NCBI GenBank assembly: GCA_037783415.1
Contig: JAZGTN010000120.1
Location: 558,001-622,000 of the forward strand
Source of the DNA: Leptasterias polaris
Lineage: Eukaryota; Echinodermata; Asteroidea; Forcipulatida; Asteriidae
Direction of reading: 5' to 3'
DNA length: 64,000 nt
The position numbers were made by a program, and so were the translations under genes. The first letter of the stretch is position 1, and every line of letters begins with the position of its first letter. The notes under the pieces were generated by a model. That model worked only from the letters and a program-made list of their open reading frames with translations. It was not told the origin of the DNA and did not search any database. Of this stretch, positions 44,219 through 58,316 are shown one piece after another.

Positions 44219-46420
44219 CAAAGGGTACTGAATACTTATTGTTTTATACACTGGAACAAATCAAGTTTTTCATAGATCTATTAGAGAAATTGGCCTTTAA
44301 TCTTAATCCATTGCCTAACGCAGAATGACATACCCCCTCGCGACTGGCAACGGTGGGTAGCTAGCCAGTCAAGGCACTTGTTACAGACCAACGTGGCACA
44401 ACGATAGTTGTTTACTATCAGTGCCATGTGGGCGTAACGAGAGTTTCCATTCATGTTTTACTTACAACGCAAGTGCAATCTTATCAATGGCGTACTTACT
44501 ACTACGTACTAGCATTAACATGATTTCCGCTAAGATTCGACGTCTAATTGTTCCCCTACTTGCCCTTCTCATGGCTTTATTATCAATATGGAATTGAAGA
44601 CGAAGTTTCACTGAGATGACCACCTGCTTCAGTGATTCGTATGATATTTAATTATGTGGGAAAATGCAAGCAGGAAAAGACGAACAATGGTAATATGTTT
44701 TGATCATACACCGAGAAGGAAGGATGTGTCATCGGATCGTAATGGGTGTTTCAGACCCTCGTCACGGCATGTGTTTACCTTGCTACACGGGACTAACTTC
44801 GGTAAGTTTTCCGTGTGAACATCATTGCTTTTCAAAATGATTCTTTTATTTGATGCACAATTACGTTATAAAGTTTATCCTGTATCATCAAGTGGTGACC
44901 GTTGGTGAAATGTTTTTAAAACTAAGGAACGTTTAATATGAACGTCGAAGAGATAGAGTTGGGCAATGGGGGATTGGTATGAATGTTGGCTATGTCACTA
45001 TAGTCAGAAAATGGTCAGACTGATGAATGTTTTCCGTCAACTTTGTATAGCGACATACTTATTTGAAAACCCTTCGATAAAGTTTCCCCTAATAAGGTTT
45101 CGTTTATAAGTTGTTCACATCAAAAACAGGATGTGCACCTTCCACTCATTTTTTTTGGCGTAATTTCCTTACTCTGATATGTTGTATTGTTATGAGCCCT
45201 CGAACAGGTTGGTCCTGGAGAGGGCGCAATATAAATTCAATAAATTATTATTATTATTATAAAATCATGAAATGTTGTAAGTCTTGAATTTTATTTATTT
45301 GAGCAGTTTCAGCTTGACTTAATTTGCTTTGAGTCATACTTTGTTTATTGTTTTTTCTTCTTCAGAATATACAACACATCAGTACCCGAATGTTCTCCAG
45401 TGAAAAAAATCATACTCGTTGCTGTGTTGAATTCCCTAATTTCTTGCTGAATGTATGATGATGCACCATACAGGTAGAAATAGTTATTAATTAACTCGTT
45501 AAAACTATTTTATTAGTTAAAATTCACGAGAGGCTTAAATTTGCCGTCTTTATGACTTGCCTTTATCTTGCATAATTATTAAAAACATGTGTTTTTTATT
45601 TCAATATTATAAATTTAACAAACCGTTCTGTATAAAGACTAATGTCTAAATATCAAGCAAGCTATTTTTTTAAATGCAACCAATAGCTCATTGTATGCTC
45701 GACTTGTTTTAACAATCAAAGTATCATGCACCGATACATAATGAGAAGCCAAATCACAGTATTTGAAAACCTGTTAAAACTTCTAAGAATTGTAATTTAA
45801 TAATGTCAACATGATTTGCATAGTCGGATTTATTATAAAGAATCAATATCCATTGGAAAATAAATAAACTTCTGTGAGTGGCATACATGATAGTTGTACT
45901 TGTGAGTAATTCAAAGGCTCGTTTTAAGATATGCAACCAAAACGAAAGGAAATTCGAAAAATGTATGCTGCTCTGTATGAAAGGACAATATTGACCCTCT
46001 GCCCTTTCAAATAAATTAAATAATGTACTCTTCGTTTTTCACTTACAATTTAAAGCACATAATTAAATACCAATGTCTCGATAAGAACTTATCTAACGTC
46101 ATGACGTCATCAGTTTTCAAATGTAGGATAAGGATAAGGATAAGGATAATTTTTTTTAGCAACCAAAATAGGGTTGGATTCGTTAATTTGGCTTTAACAA
46201 AAGATTTTTTTTTTTTTTTATTTATATTGTGAGGTGCATTAATTTCCTGTGTAAACTAACGTTCAATCAACGAAGATTTACACTTTACTTTCCTTGAAAT
46301 TTCAAAAGCTATCAACAATGTTTTCAGCGATTCAATGATATAGCTAACGCATTAAAACAGCACTGAGCCCAGCGAGAACCCGAACACCTAGAGTTTGTTT
46401 TACAAACTCTAAATCTCTAG
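44219..46420 (+). mobile_element. A-type unit, 3' end at 46420
   Basis: Gene fragment donor at 44802 and acceptor at 45365. Close copy of 20719-22959, except that from about 45950 onward it follows the 18640-19107 version (TGTACTCTTCG). CTAG at 46417-46420. Confidence 0.65.
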
Positions 46421-48241
46421 TGGTTTTTTGAGTTTGTTCGCCCCCTCAAAAATACACGCATCGTTGTCCGCAGACTTTGACATATTTCGCACGGTCATAA
46501 AACTTGGCAACAATATTACACCTGATGATTAGATAAAACATAAATGTTGACAACATAATGACGTCACCCAATGAGTTATTGGGTAATTAAATTTAATTTA
46601 TTTAATCAAATTTTGAGTTTTTGGTTTAACAACCAGAACTCACAAAATAAAAACGATATAATCGTTGTTATTTCTTGAAAAGAAAGGGTATTGAATACTT
46701 TTCGTTTCATACTTTGGAACGAATCAAGTTAGACAAAGATTTATGAGAGAATTTGGCCTTTTTTTTTTTACGTTTAAATCTTAATCAATTGCCTAACGCA
46801 GCATAGACGCCACCGGTCAACGCACTTACAACGTAAAGCAATCTTATCAATGGCGTACTAACAATAGTAACATTACAGATCTGAATTCCACTCAGATTCG
46901 GCGTCTAATTGTTCCCCTTTTCGCCCTTCTCATGGATTAATGATCAAATGGAATTAAAGACGAAGTTTCGCTGAGATGGCCACCTACCTCAGTGATTCGT
47001 ATGACTTTTAATTATGTAAGAAAATGCAAGCAGAAAAAGACGGACATTGGCTGTGTTTTGATCACACACCGAGAAGAAGGGACGCGTCATCGGTTTGTGT
47101 AGGGTGTTTCAGACCCTCACACACGGTAGTCTTTATCGTCGCTGCACGGTGACTAGAAACGGTACGTTTCGTATGAACATCATTGCTTTTCAAAATGAGT
47201 CTTTTATTTAATGCACAAGTATGTTATAAAGTTTATCCTGTATCATCAAGTTGTGACGTTGGTGAGATGTTTTTAAAACTAAGAAGCATTTAGTATGATC
47301 GTCGCAGAGGTAGAATTAGGCAATGGGGGATTGGTATGGTTGTTGGCTGTGTCACTATAGTCAGAGAATGGTTCGACTAATATAGTAATAAATGTTTTTC
47401 GTCAACTTTGTATTATGACATGCATATTTAAAGACCCTTCGATGGAGGTTTTCCTAAAAATAGTACTTAACTCATTATGTTATTAGTATAAATTCACGAG
47501 ATGCTTAGACTTGCCGTCCTCATGCTTTGCCTTTGTCTTGCATAATTATCCTAAACAAGTGTCTTTCATTTTAATATTCTAAATTTAACCAAACCGTTCT
47601 GTAGGAAAATCAATGTCTAAAAATCAAACAAGCTAATTTAAAACATGCAACCGTACCGATAGCTCATAGTACTTGACTAATTTTAATGACATCTTCATCA
47701 GTGCATATGTTTTGAACAATTAATGATTCATGCACCGATACCATGAGTATCCAACTCACTGTAAAAAGTTTCAGAATTGTAACGTAATAATGTCAACATA
47801 AATATCATCTAATGTGGTTTTTTAATCAAAAAAGAATCGATATCCATTGACAAATAAATAAACTTCAGCGAATGGCATATATAATAGTTGAACGTGTGGG
47901 TCATTCAAAGGATTGTTTCACCATCTGCTGCCAAGATGAAGGGGAAAATGTTCCTCTGCTGTATGACTATGAAATGACAATGGACCTTTTGCTCTTTCAA
48001 ATAATTTAAATAATGTACTCTTTCGCTGATTTTTGTGTGTAAGTTAATCTTTGTTTTTCACTTGGCACATATTTAAATATCTATGTCTCGATAAAAACAT
48101 TTGTAACTTCATAATGATGTCATCATTTTTCAAATCTGGCTTAACAAAAGTTTGTTATTTATAAAAGTTCATATCTTGAGTAGCTTTTATTTCCTGTGTA
48201 AGAAGATTTACACTTTACTTTCTTTAAAATTTACAAGCTAT
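46421..48241 (+). mobile_element. Diverged G plus A unit, interrupted by solo LTR
   Basis: G-type start (hairpin shortened, CCCCCTCAAAAA) to about 46700, then an A-type body with the exon fragment ending in GGTACG at 47162 (weak donor). The intron and its acceptor are deleted. It is more diverged than the other A copies. It breaks at 48241 and resumes at 48882. Confidence 0.55.
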
Positions 48242-48881
48242 TGTGACTAGTAAGATGTTGTGAGGTCACTGTATTAAATAGGTACGGGGAAACTGGCTTT
48301 GGAGTTCTCTCTTGAATCTGGTTCTTTATTGAATCTGTAAAATTGGTGAACAAGATGTTGCTGAAGGTTCGGCCAATTTCAGAATCACGGTAAACTTAAG
48401 TTAAACAATAATTACAAATGTATAAATGGAAAATGAATTAAGCTTAAGTAACAATAAAACTCTCGGTCGCCACCTTGGCGAACCGCATATCTCATGTCAA
48501 CCGTAGGGAAATTGATTAGAAATACACTAAATACTACAAATATATGTTGACTTAAAGAAACACTAGAATTCCCATACATTCCTTTGGTACTTAGGTAAGA
48601 GTTAAAAGATTTAAGAAATGATGCAAAGAGATATATAGAATAGTCAAGATTCATACCTGTAAAATTGGTGAACAAGATGTTGCTGAAGGTTCGGCCAATT
48701 TCAGAATGACGCCCAGATTATTGAACGGCGGGAAATATACAAATTAGAACGTAGGGGGCGCTTCATAGATTTAAATGATAAAGAGATATTTACAACAACA
48801 AAAGGTTTGAAATGAATATGCAAAGTAGGAATATACCAAAGTTATACGGGGGTATTCTTCATGTACACCTGGACCGTGACA
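48242..48881. mobile_element. Solo LTR, 640 bp, CTAT target duplication
   Basis: Starts TGTGACTAG and ends CCGTGACA. It is flanked by CTAT at 48238-48241 and 48882-48885. Removing it restores the AAGCTATCAACAATG sequence seen in all other units. Inside, a block of about 50 bp (TGTAAAATTGGTGAACAAGA...) occurs twice, at about 48338 and 48658. Contains AATAAA. The 87-codon minus frame has no recognisable domain. Confidence 0.75.
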
Positions 48882-48993
48882 CTATCAACAATGTTTTCAG
48901 CGATTCAATGATATAGCTAACTTATTAAAACAGCACTGAGCCCAGCGAGAACCCGAACACCTAGAGTTTGTTTTACAAACTCTATATCTCTAG
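48882..48993 (+). mobile_element. A-type 3' end at 48993 (right half of interrupted unit)
   Basis: CTATCAACAATG to hairpin (AGAGTTTGT/ACAAACTCT) and CTAG at 48990-48993, then TTGTTCG of the next unit. Confidence 0.65.
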
Positions 48994-50865
48994 TTGTTCG
49001 TTGTTTTTTTTTTTTTTTACTTCTTCAGATTCTTCTTCTCTTCGTCGCTTGTCCGCTAACAAAAGCACACTTCCCAAGCTCGTATAAACTTGAAATTTCT
49101 ACCATAGTTAGATAACCATTAGGAGACGAAACCGTTTCATTTACGTCATGATGACGTCATCAGGTGTCAAGTTACAAGGTTTTTAAAATTAAAAAATTTA
49201 ATCTTTGAAAATCCATATCAAATCAAGATGAAGAGACCGTCGGTTACTTTTTGCGGGATTATATAGAGGTAATATGGGTCTTCATTTTTTATTGTGTGCG
49301 TGACATGACTTGACCTCTACTTCCGGTCGAAACAGGAAGAAACAGGAAGTGCCTTGTAATTTAAAAGTGGCACACTTTTTGAAGTTTTTTTTAACGGTGT
49401 TATAGTCGAGCAAGAGTCTGGTTTAAAAAAATAAGACAAGTGACGTCATAAAAGTCAAGAGCGCCCTCTAGCGGCAGGTTGAAAACAATTAAAAATACAC
49501 TTTTACTAGATGTCTGTGGCGAAGTTTATGATAATCGTTTCAAAATTGGTATACATAATGACCTTGCAGCCAACATATGTGTGAATTTTTAGATTGATGA
49601 CGTCATCATGTGTCACGTGGTATCGCATTAAAGGTATACTTTTTGAAGCTGTGTATCTACAAAACCACAAGTTTGACTGAGTTGAAACTTGCCATGTTGA
49701 TAGACAGTTATATTGACTACTTAAAGCTAGAGTGACGACTTGATGACGTCATTAATGTTTTTTTAAACAAATTTTAGAAATTTTGACCAATTATTACGTG
49801 TATTTATTGACCCGCTGTCAAACCACGGGCTACACACACACTACGCGAACTAAACCAGTTTACTGTTTTTTATCAAGTAGTGTGTGTGTATACGTTGAGC
49901 AAATCATTCGCAAGGTTCAAAGTCCATCAAACATGCTTGTGGTCTAGTCTCTGTTCAAGGTTCGCGCAACCTGCTTTTGACAATACGCTTCGTTAGTCTC
50001 TAAAACAGCCGTCCATGCAAACCTCGTTAACAAACAAATGCTAGGCTTTTGATCGTGTGCTTTTTAACAAAAAATTGAACATTTCATGAATTCATATCTC
50101 GTCGTCTTCTTTTCCCTCAAGATTGTCCAATAAAAAAAGACACTTCCTAAGCTCGCATAAACTTTAATCTTCACACATAGTTAGATATGCATAGGTAGAT
50201 GACACCGCTGCAGTGATATCATCATGACTTCATCGGATGTCAAATTACAAGGTTTTTAAATATTAATTTTGTAATGTTTCATATGTGATCATTATAAAAA
50301 CAAGTAAAGGGAACCAGCCGATCATATCAAGAAACATTATACTTCCATCCAATGGCCGTCCAAACACCAATTAAGTAAATAAACTCGCAATTCAAAAGTC
50401 AACTCTAGCGGGCGCTACAGACATTTTGGGATTAGTGGATTAATGTAAACTCGGGACATAGTTAGGTCATTGTGCTGCTTCAGTTCTATGCGTGATATGA
50501 GTAGGTACTTCAGTATGTAATACATAAAGTCCAAATTGCACGGAAAAAGTTATAACTTTATTGGGTTTAAACAATGGAAGGAAGAAACTCTTGTGAAAGT
50601 AGTTGTGAAATAATTTGTTTCTAAATAGACTCATTCACTAACTTTTGATAAAAACTTATCGTACAAATTTCTAACAGAGTCATGTTTACCAAATTTTTCA
50701 ATTACATTTGAGCCACTGCTAGTTCTTACAAGATTTATAAGTACAGAACGACTTTGGTAATCAAACTGAAACTTTGCATGTATCCAAGTTGGAATATGTT
50801 ACATCCACAAAATTTGTTCACACCACGATGACGTCATCGAGTGTGACATGACGTCACCTTAATTT
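48994..50865 (+). mobile_element. CRE-repeat unit, no standard 3' end
   Basis: Starts TTGTTCG, T-run, CTTCTTC and TTGTCCGCTAACAAAAGC. CRE blocks at about 49148, 49440, 49597, 49743 and 50827, ACTTCCGGTCGAAACAGG near 49319, and CACGTG near 49615. A paralogue of the 55900-55926 junction sequence lies at 50370-50408, here continuing CTAGCGGGCGC. Confidence 0.6.
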
Positions 50866-52008
50866 TTACTTCGTCTTCTTCTTCTGGCCGTCGATTGTCC
50901 GGTAACAAAAGCACACTTCCCAAGCTCATATAAACTTGAAACTTTACATGTAGATAGATAACCATTAGGAGACGAAACTGTTTCAGTTACGTCATGATGA
51001 CGTCATCAGGTGTCAAATTACAAGGTTTTTAGAAAAAAATAAATTAATCTTTGAAATTCTGTAACAAATCACACTTAAGAGACCGGCGGTTGTTTTATGC
51101 GGGATCATACTTAGGTCATATAGGTCTTTATTTTTGTCGTGTGCGTGACCTCACATGACCTCTACTTCCGGTCGAAACAGGAAGAAACCGGAAGTGCCTT
51201 GTAATTTAAAAGTGGCACACTTTTTGAATTTTTTTTTAACGGTGTTATAGTCGAGCAAGAGTCTGGTTTAAAAAAATAAGACAAGTGACGTCATAAAAGT
51301 CAAGAGTGCCCTCTAGCGGCAGGTTAAAAACAATTAAAAATACACTTTTACTAGATGTCTGTGTTGAAGTTTATGATAATCGTTTCAAAATTGGTATACA
51401 TAATGACCTTCATACAGACAACATATGTGTGAATTTTTAGATTGATGACGTCATCATGTGTCACGTGGTATCGCATTAAAGGTTTACTTTTTGAAGCTGT
51501 GTATCTACAAAACCACAAGTTTGACTGAGTTGAAACTTGGCATGTTGATAGACAGTGATATTGACTACTTAAAGCTAGAGTGACGACTTGATGACGTCAT
51601 CAATTTTGTTTACAAATTTTTGAAATTTTGACCAATTGTTACATATCTTCAGTTCAAAGCAAGCTATAATCGAATTTCATTTTGCATGAGACTTGGAAGG
51701 TCCTACAAGGATATAATGTTGAGTGACGTTTTCACGACGTCATCGATTTTCATGTTGTCACCACCAAGGTAGTGTTTTACAAGATCTATATGTACAGAAC
51801 AACTTTGGTGATCAAATGGAAACTTTGCATGTACTCAAGCTGGGATGTGTTACATCTAAAAAGTTTGGTCAAATCTTTAGAACCACCATTCTAAAGACTC
51901 TATAGAAGTATATCAATATTTAATACACAGACATGTTTATAACATTTCTTTGAAACACGAGGTCACACCGAACACCTCTTTTTTGTTTCCTACAAAAAAT
52001 TAAGCTAG
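50866..52008 (+). mobile_element. CRE-repeat unit, 3' end at 52008
   Basis: CTTCTTC start with TTGTCCGGTAAC, CRE pair at about 50991, then the 145-bp sub-repeats. It ends CACCGAACACCTC, hairpin TTTTTTGT/ACAAAAAA, TTAAG, CTAG at 52005-52008. The 60-codon frame at 51723-51905 recurs in three later units. Confidence 0.7.
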
Positions 52009-55000
52009 TTTTACTTCTTCTTCTTCTTCTTCTCTTCGTCCCTTGTCCGCTAACAAAAGCACACTTCCCAAGCTCATATAAACTTGAAATTTTTACCATA
52101 GTTAGATAACCATTAGGAGACGAAACCGTTTCATTTACGTCATGATGACGTCATCAGGTGTCAAGTTACAAGGTTTTTAAAATTAAAAAATTTAATCTTT
52201 GAAAATCCATATCAAATCAAGATGAAGAGACCGTCGGTTACTTTTTGCGGGATTATATAGAGGTAATATGGGTCTTCATTTTTTATTGTGTGCGTGACAT
52301 GACTTGACCTCTACTTCCGGTCGAAACAGGAAGAAACAGGAAGTGCCTTGTTATTTAAAAGTGGCACACTTTTTGAAGTTTTTTTTAACGGTGTTATAGT
52401 CGAGCAAGAGTCTGGTTTAAAAAAATAAGACAAGTGACGTCATAAAAGTCAAGAGCGCCCTCTAGCGGCAGGTTGAAAACAATTAAAAATACACTTTTAC
52501 TAGATGTCTGTGGTGAAGTTTATGATAATCGTTTCGAAATCGGTATAAATGATGACCTTCATGCAGACAACATATGTGTGAAGTTTTAGATTGATGACGT
52601 CATCGTGTGTCACGTGGTATCGCCTTAAAGGTTTACTTTTTGAAGCCGTGTATTTACAAAACCACAAGTTCGACTGAGTTGAAACTTGGCATGTTGAAAG
52701 ACAGTGATATTGACTATGTAAATCTAAAGAAACAACATGATGACGTCATTCCTTTTTTTAATACAAATATTTGAAATATTGACCAATTATTACGGATATT
52801 TATTGACCCGCTGTTAAACCACGGGATACACACACACTACGTGATCTGAACCGGTGGGAAAATCAACCACAAGGTTCAAAGTCCAATAAACAAGCTTGTG
52901 GTCTAGTCTCTGTTCAAGGTTCGCGCAACCTGCTTTTGACAACACGCTTTGTTAGTCTCTAAAACAGCCGTCCATGCAAACCTCGTTAACAAACAAATGC
53001 ATAGGCTTTTGAAACTTGAAAGGTAATGAATTTATAAAATATGAAGTGATGACGTCTGCATGACGTCATCAATTTTCAAGTTATATTACCACCAAGGTAT
53101 AGTGTTTTACAAGATCTAATACGTACAGAACAACTTTGGCATCAAGCTTAAACTTTGCAAGACAGTATTTAGGTTGGGATGTGTTACATCAGCGCTGCCT
53201 TTACACAGAGGGCGCTAGATAAAAACTACGGTCACGAGCTGCTGATGTTTTGTTGCATTCATAGACACAGGAGTGGCAACTTCATTGAATAACATCTTTA
53301 GGCTTGTAATCAAGTGGATAATCATTCAAAAATATTGGGTTTTGATTCCAAAGCGACTACTATGGAAATTTGCATGCAGATCGATGCCCGCGCCCGTCAA
53401 ACACTTGATTCTTATGTTATATCATTCTAAACATGTAAGCATTGTTGTGAAAAAAATCGTACACGATTATTTCATATGTGATCATAAAGGGAACCAGCCG
53501 ATCATATTAAGAAACATTATACTTCCATCCGATGGCCGTCCAAAAACCAATGTATCAACTCGCAGAAGCACACCGCCACGTGTAATACACTGCGACATTG
53601 AAGACATTGAGCAGTCCACGAAGACTGTGTACTGTATGCTGGCGTACAGTTGCACGCCACAGGTCATCGTACTTACAACTTATCAATGGCGTACTGACAT
53701 TATAGATCTGAATTCCGCTCATATTCAGCGTCTAATTGTTCCCCTATTCGCCCTTCTCGTTGCTTAATGATCAAAATGGAATTAAAGACGATGTTTCGCT
53801 GAGATGGCCACCTACTTCAGTGATTCATATGACTATTAATTTTGTGAGAAAATGCAAGCAGAAAAGGACGAACATTGGTTACGTTTTGATCACACTCCGA
53901 GAAGGAAGGATGTGTCATCGGATCGTGAAGGGTGTTTCAGACCCTACTCACGGCATGTGTTTATCGTTGCTACACGGGACTAGAACGGTAAGTTTTTGTG
54001 TGAACATCAATGCTTTTCAAAATGATTCTTTTATTTAATGCACAATTACGTTATAAAGTTTATCCTGTATCATCAAGTGGTGACGTTGGTGAAATGTTTT
54101 TAAAACCAAGGAACGTTTAGTATGAACGTCGAAGAGATAGAATTGGGCAATGGAGGGATTGGTATGATTGTTGGCTGTGTCACTATAGTCAGAAAATGGT
54201 CAGACTGATGAATGTTTTTCGTCAACTTTGTATTATGACATAATTATTTGAAAACCCTTCGATAAAGTTTCCCCTAATAAGGTTTCGTTTATAAGTTGTT
54301 CACATCAAAAACAAGATGTGCACCTTCCACTAATTTTTTCTTGCGTAATTTCTTTACTCTGATATGTTGTATTGTTGAGCGCAATATAAATTCAATAAAT
54401 TATTATTATTATTATTATATAATCATGAAATGTTGTAAGTCTTGAATTTTAGTAAGTCTTGAATTTTATGAAATTGAGCAGTTTCAGCTTGACTTACATT
54501 GCTTTGAGTCATACTTTGTATACAATTGTTTTTTTCATCTTCAGAATATACAACACATCCAGTACCCGAATGGTCTCCAGTGAAAGATTTCATAATCATT
54601 GTTGTGTTCCATCCCCTAATTCCTAGCCGAGTGTATGATGCACCATACAGGTAGAAATAGTTATTAACTCATTAATAATATTTAATTAGTTAAAATTCAC
54701 GAGAAGCTAAAACTGCCGTCTTCATGACTTGCCTTTATCTTGCATAATTTTTTAAAACAAGTGTCTTTTCTTTCAATTTTATAAATTTAACAAACCGTTC
54801 TGTATGAAGACTAATGTCTAAAAATCAAGCAAGCTATTTAAAAAAATGCAACCAATAGCTCACACTATGCTCGACTTATTTTAACGACATCATCAATCAG
54901 TATTGAACAATCAAAGTATCATGCACCGATACATGAGAAGCCAAATCACAGTATTTGAAAACCTGTTAAAACTTATAAGAATTGTAACTTAATAATGTCA

Positions 55001-55385
55001 ACATGATTTGCACAGTCGGATTTATTAATAAATAAAGAATCAATATCCATTGAAAAATAAAAAACTTCAGTGAGTGGCATACATGATAGTTGTACTTGTG
55101 AGTAATTCAAAGGCTCGTTTTAAGATGTGCAACCAAAATGAAAGGGAAATTCGAAAAATTAATGTTGCTCTGTATGAAAGGACATTATTGACCCTCTGCC
55201 CTTTCAAATAAATTAAATATTGTACTCTTTTGCTGACAATACGTTTTGTAAGTTCACCTTCGTTTTTCAATTACAATTTAAAGCACATAACTAAATACCA
55301 ATGTATCGAAAAGAACTTATCTAACGTCATAATGACGTCATCAGTTTTCAAATTTGGCTTTAACAAAAGATGATTATTTTTAATT
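52009..55385 (+). mobile_element. Long-form unit (copy of 15524-19107), 3' tip lost
   Basis: Collinear with 15524-18900: CTT-rich start, CRE sub-repeats, the frame at 53273-53767, exon fragment 53736-53987, donor 53988 and acceptor 54544. It ends at TTTTTAATTAG, where a different CRE unit interior begins. Copies of the frame at 16777 and 53273 share most residues, but their C-terminal halves are shifted. Confidence 0.65.
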
Positions 55386-55926
55386 AGGTTTTATTTTTGT
55401 ATTGTGTGCGTGACATTACGTTACCTCTACATCCGGTCGAAACAGGAAGTGCCTTGTTATACTTTACTTTTTGACCGATTAATATTGTTCTCTCTCTGCA
55501 AATAAGACTGAGAAAAGAAGGGAAATACTCAGGTCCAATTTTGTCGATAAATAACGCCTTTTTAATTGTTGCATTCGTATACACAGGAAGTGTGGCAGCT
55601 TCATTTATTATTTTGAATAACATCTTTAGGATTGTAATCAAGTGGATAATCATTCAAAAATATTGGGTTTGATTCCAAAGCGACTACCATGGAAACTAGC
55701 ATGCAGATCGATGCCCACGTCCGTCAAATACTTAATTCTTATGTTCTATCATTCTAAACATGTAATCTTTGTTGTGAAAAAATCGTACACGATTATTTCA
55801 TATGTGATCATTATAAAAACAAGTAAAGGGAACCAGCCGATCATATCAAGAAACATTATACTTCCATCCAATGGCCGTCCAAAACCAATTAAGTAAATAA
55901 ACTCGCAATTCAAAAGTCAACTCTAG
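55386..55926 (+). mobile_element. Rearranged unit fragment ending CTAG at 55926
   Basis: Contains an ETS-like CATCCGGTCGAAACAGGAAG block, then the first part of the 16777-type frame, and ends at AAAAGTCAACTCTAG. There is no terminal hairpin here; the unfilled version at 50405-50408 continues CGGGCGC. Confidence 0.5.
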
Positions 55927-57105
55927 TTGTTCGTTTTTTTTTTTTTTTACTTCTTCAGATTCAGATTCTTCTCAGCGTCGATTGTCCGCTAACAAAAGCA
56001 CACTTCCCAAGCTGGTATAAACTTGAAACTTTACATGTAGTTAGATAACCATTAGGAGATGAAACAGTTTTAGTTACGTCATGATGACGTCATCAGGTGT
56101 CAAATTACAAGGTTTTTAGAAAAAATTAATTTAATCTTTGAAATTCTGTAACAAATCACACTTAAGAGGCCGGCGGTTGTTTTATGCGGGATCATACTTA
56201 GGTCATATAGGTCTTTATTTTTTGTTGTGTGCGTGACCTCGCATGACCTCTACTTCCGGTCGAAACAGGAAGAAACCGGAAGTGCCTTGTAATTTAAAAG
56301 TGGCACACTTTTTGAAGTTTTTTTTTTACGGTGTTATAGTCGAGCAAGAGTCTGGTTTAAAAAAATAAGACAAGTGACGTCATTAAAGTCAAGAGCGCCC
56401 TCTAGCGGCAGGTTGAAAACAATTAAAAATACACTTTTACTAGGAAGATGTCTGTGGCGAAGTTTATGATAATCGTTTCAAAATTGGTATACATAATGAC
56501 CTTCTTGCAGACAACATATGTGTGAATTTTTAGATTGATGACGTCATCATGTGTCACGTGGTATCGCATTAAAGGTTTACTTTTTGAAGCTGTGTATCTA
56601 CAAAACCACAAGTTTGACTTAGTTGAAACTTGGCATGTTGATAGACAGTTATATTGACTACTTAAAGCTAGAGTGTCGACTTGATGACGTCATCAAATTA
56701 TTTTTTACAAATTTTAGAAATTTTGACCAATTGGTACATATCTTCAGTACAAAGCAAGCTATAGTCAAATTTCATTTTGCATGAGACTTGGAAGGTCCTA
56801 CAAGGATATAACGTGGAGTGACGTTTTCACGATGTCATCGATTTTCATGTTATGTCACCACCAAGGTAGTGTTTTACAAGATCTATATGTACAGAACAAC
56901 TTTGGTGATCAAATGGAAACTTTGCATGTACTCAAGCTGGGATGTGTTACATCCAAAAAGTTTGGTCAAATCTTTAGAACCACCATTCTAAAGACTCTAT
57001 AGAAGTATACAATATTTAATACACAGACATGTTTATAACATTTCTTTGAAACACGAGGTCACACCGAACACCTCTTTTTTGTTTCCAACAAAAAATTATT
57101 TCTAG
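55927..57105 (+). mobile_element. CRE-repeat unit, 3' end at 57105
   Basis: TTGTTCG plus T-run start, CRE pair at about 56080, then sub-repeats with TGACGTCA at about 56373, 56538 and 56683. It ends CACCGAACACCTC, hairpin TTTTTTGTT/AACAAAAAA, TTATTT, CTAG at 57102-57105. Confidence 0.7.
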
Positions 57106-58316
57106 TTAGGTGTTCGGACAAAAGTCCGAATATCTCTTGTTATTGTTCGTTTTTTTTTTTTACTTCTTCAGATTCTTCTTCTTCTTCTCTTCGCCGCTTG
57201 TCCGCTAACAAAAGCACACTTCCCAAGCTCATATAAACTTGAAATTTTTGCCATAGTTAGATAACCATTAGGAGACGAAACCGTTTCATTTACGTCATGA
57301 TGACGTCATCAGGTGTCAAATTACAAGGTTTTTAGAAAAAAATAAATTAATCTTTGAAATTCTGTAACAAATCACACTTAAGAGACCGGCGGTTGTTTTA
57401 TGCGGGATCATACTTAGGTCATATAGGTCTTTATTTTTTGTCGTGTGCGTGACCTCACATGACCTCTACTTCCGGTCGAAACAGGAAGAAATCGGAAGTG
57501 CCTTGTAATTTAAAAGTGGCACACTTTTTGAAGTTTTTTTTAACGGTGTTATAGTCGAGCAAGAGTCTGGTTTAAAAAAATAAGACAAGTGACGTCATAA
57601 AATTCAAGAGCGCCCTCTAGCGGCAGGTTAAAAACAATTAAAAATACACTTTTACTAGATGTCTGTGGTGAAGTTTATGATAATCGTTTCAAAATTGGTA
57701 TACATAATGAACTTCATACAGACAACATATGTGTGAATTTTTAGATTGATGACGTCATCATGTGTCACGTGGTATCGCAATAAAGGTTTACTTTTTGAAG
57801 TTGTGTATCTACAAAACCACAAGTTTGACTGAGTTGAAACTTGGCATGTTGATAGACAGTGATATTGACTACTTAAAGTTAGAGTGACGACTTGATGACG
57901 TCATCAATTTTTTTTATACAAATTTTTGAAATTTTGCCCAATAGTTACATATCTTCAGTTCAAAGCAAGCTATAATCGAATTTCATTTTGCATGAGACTT
58001 GGAAGGTCCTACAAGGATATAATGTTGAGTGACGTTTTCACGACGTCATCGATTTTCATGTTATGTCACCACCAAGGTAGTGTTTTACAAGATCTATATG
58101 TACAGAACAACTTTGGTGATCAAATGGAAACTTTGCATGTACTCAAGCTGGGATGTGTTACATCCAAAAAGTTTTGTCAAATCTTTAGAACCACCATTCT
58201 AAAGACTCTATAGAAGTATACAATATTTAATACACAGACATGTTTATAACATTTCTTTGAAACACGAGGTCACACCGAACACCTCTTTTTTGTTTCCAAC
58301 AAAAAATTATTTCTAG
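57106..58316 (+). mobile_element. CRE-repeat unit, complete (1211 bp)
   Basis: CTAG-T junction on both sides. 5' hairpin AGGTGTTCGGACAAAAGTCC, T-run, CTTCTTC. TGACGTCA at 57301, 57590, 57750 and 57896, a degenerate TGACCTCA at 57450 and CGACGTCA at 58041, giving spacings of about 140-160 bp. CTAG at 58313-58316. Its 95-codon frame (57926-58213) is the longest version of the recurring frame. Confidence 0.72.

Noticed and set aside
48412..48675. 87-codon minus-strand frame in the solo LTR
   Set aside because: It lies wholly within the LTR, has no domain, and overlaps the internal direct repeat.
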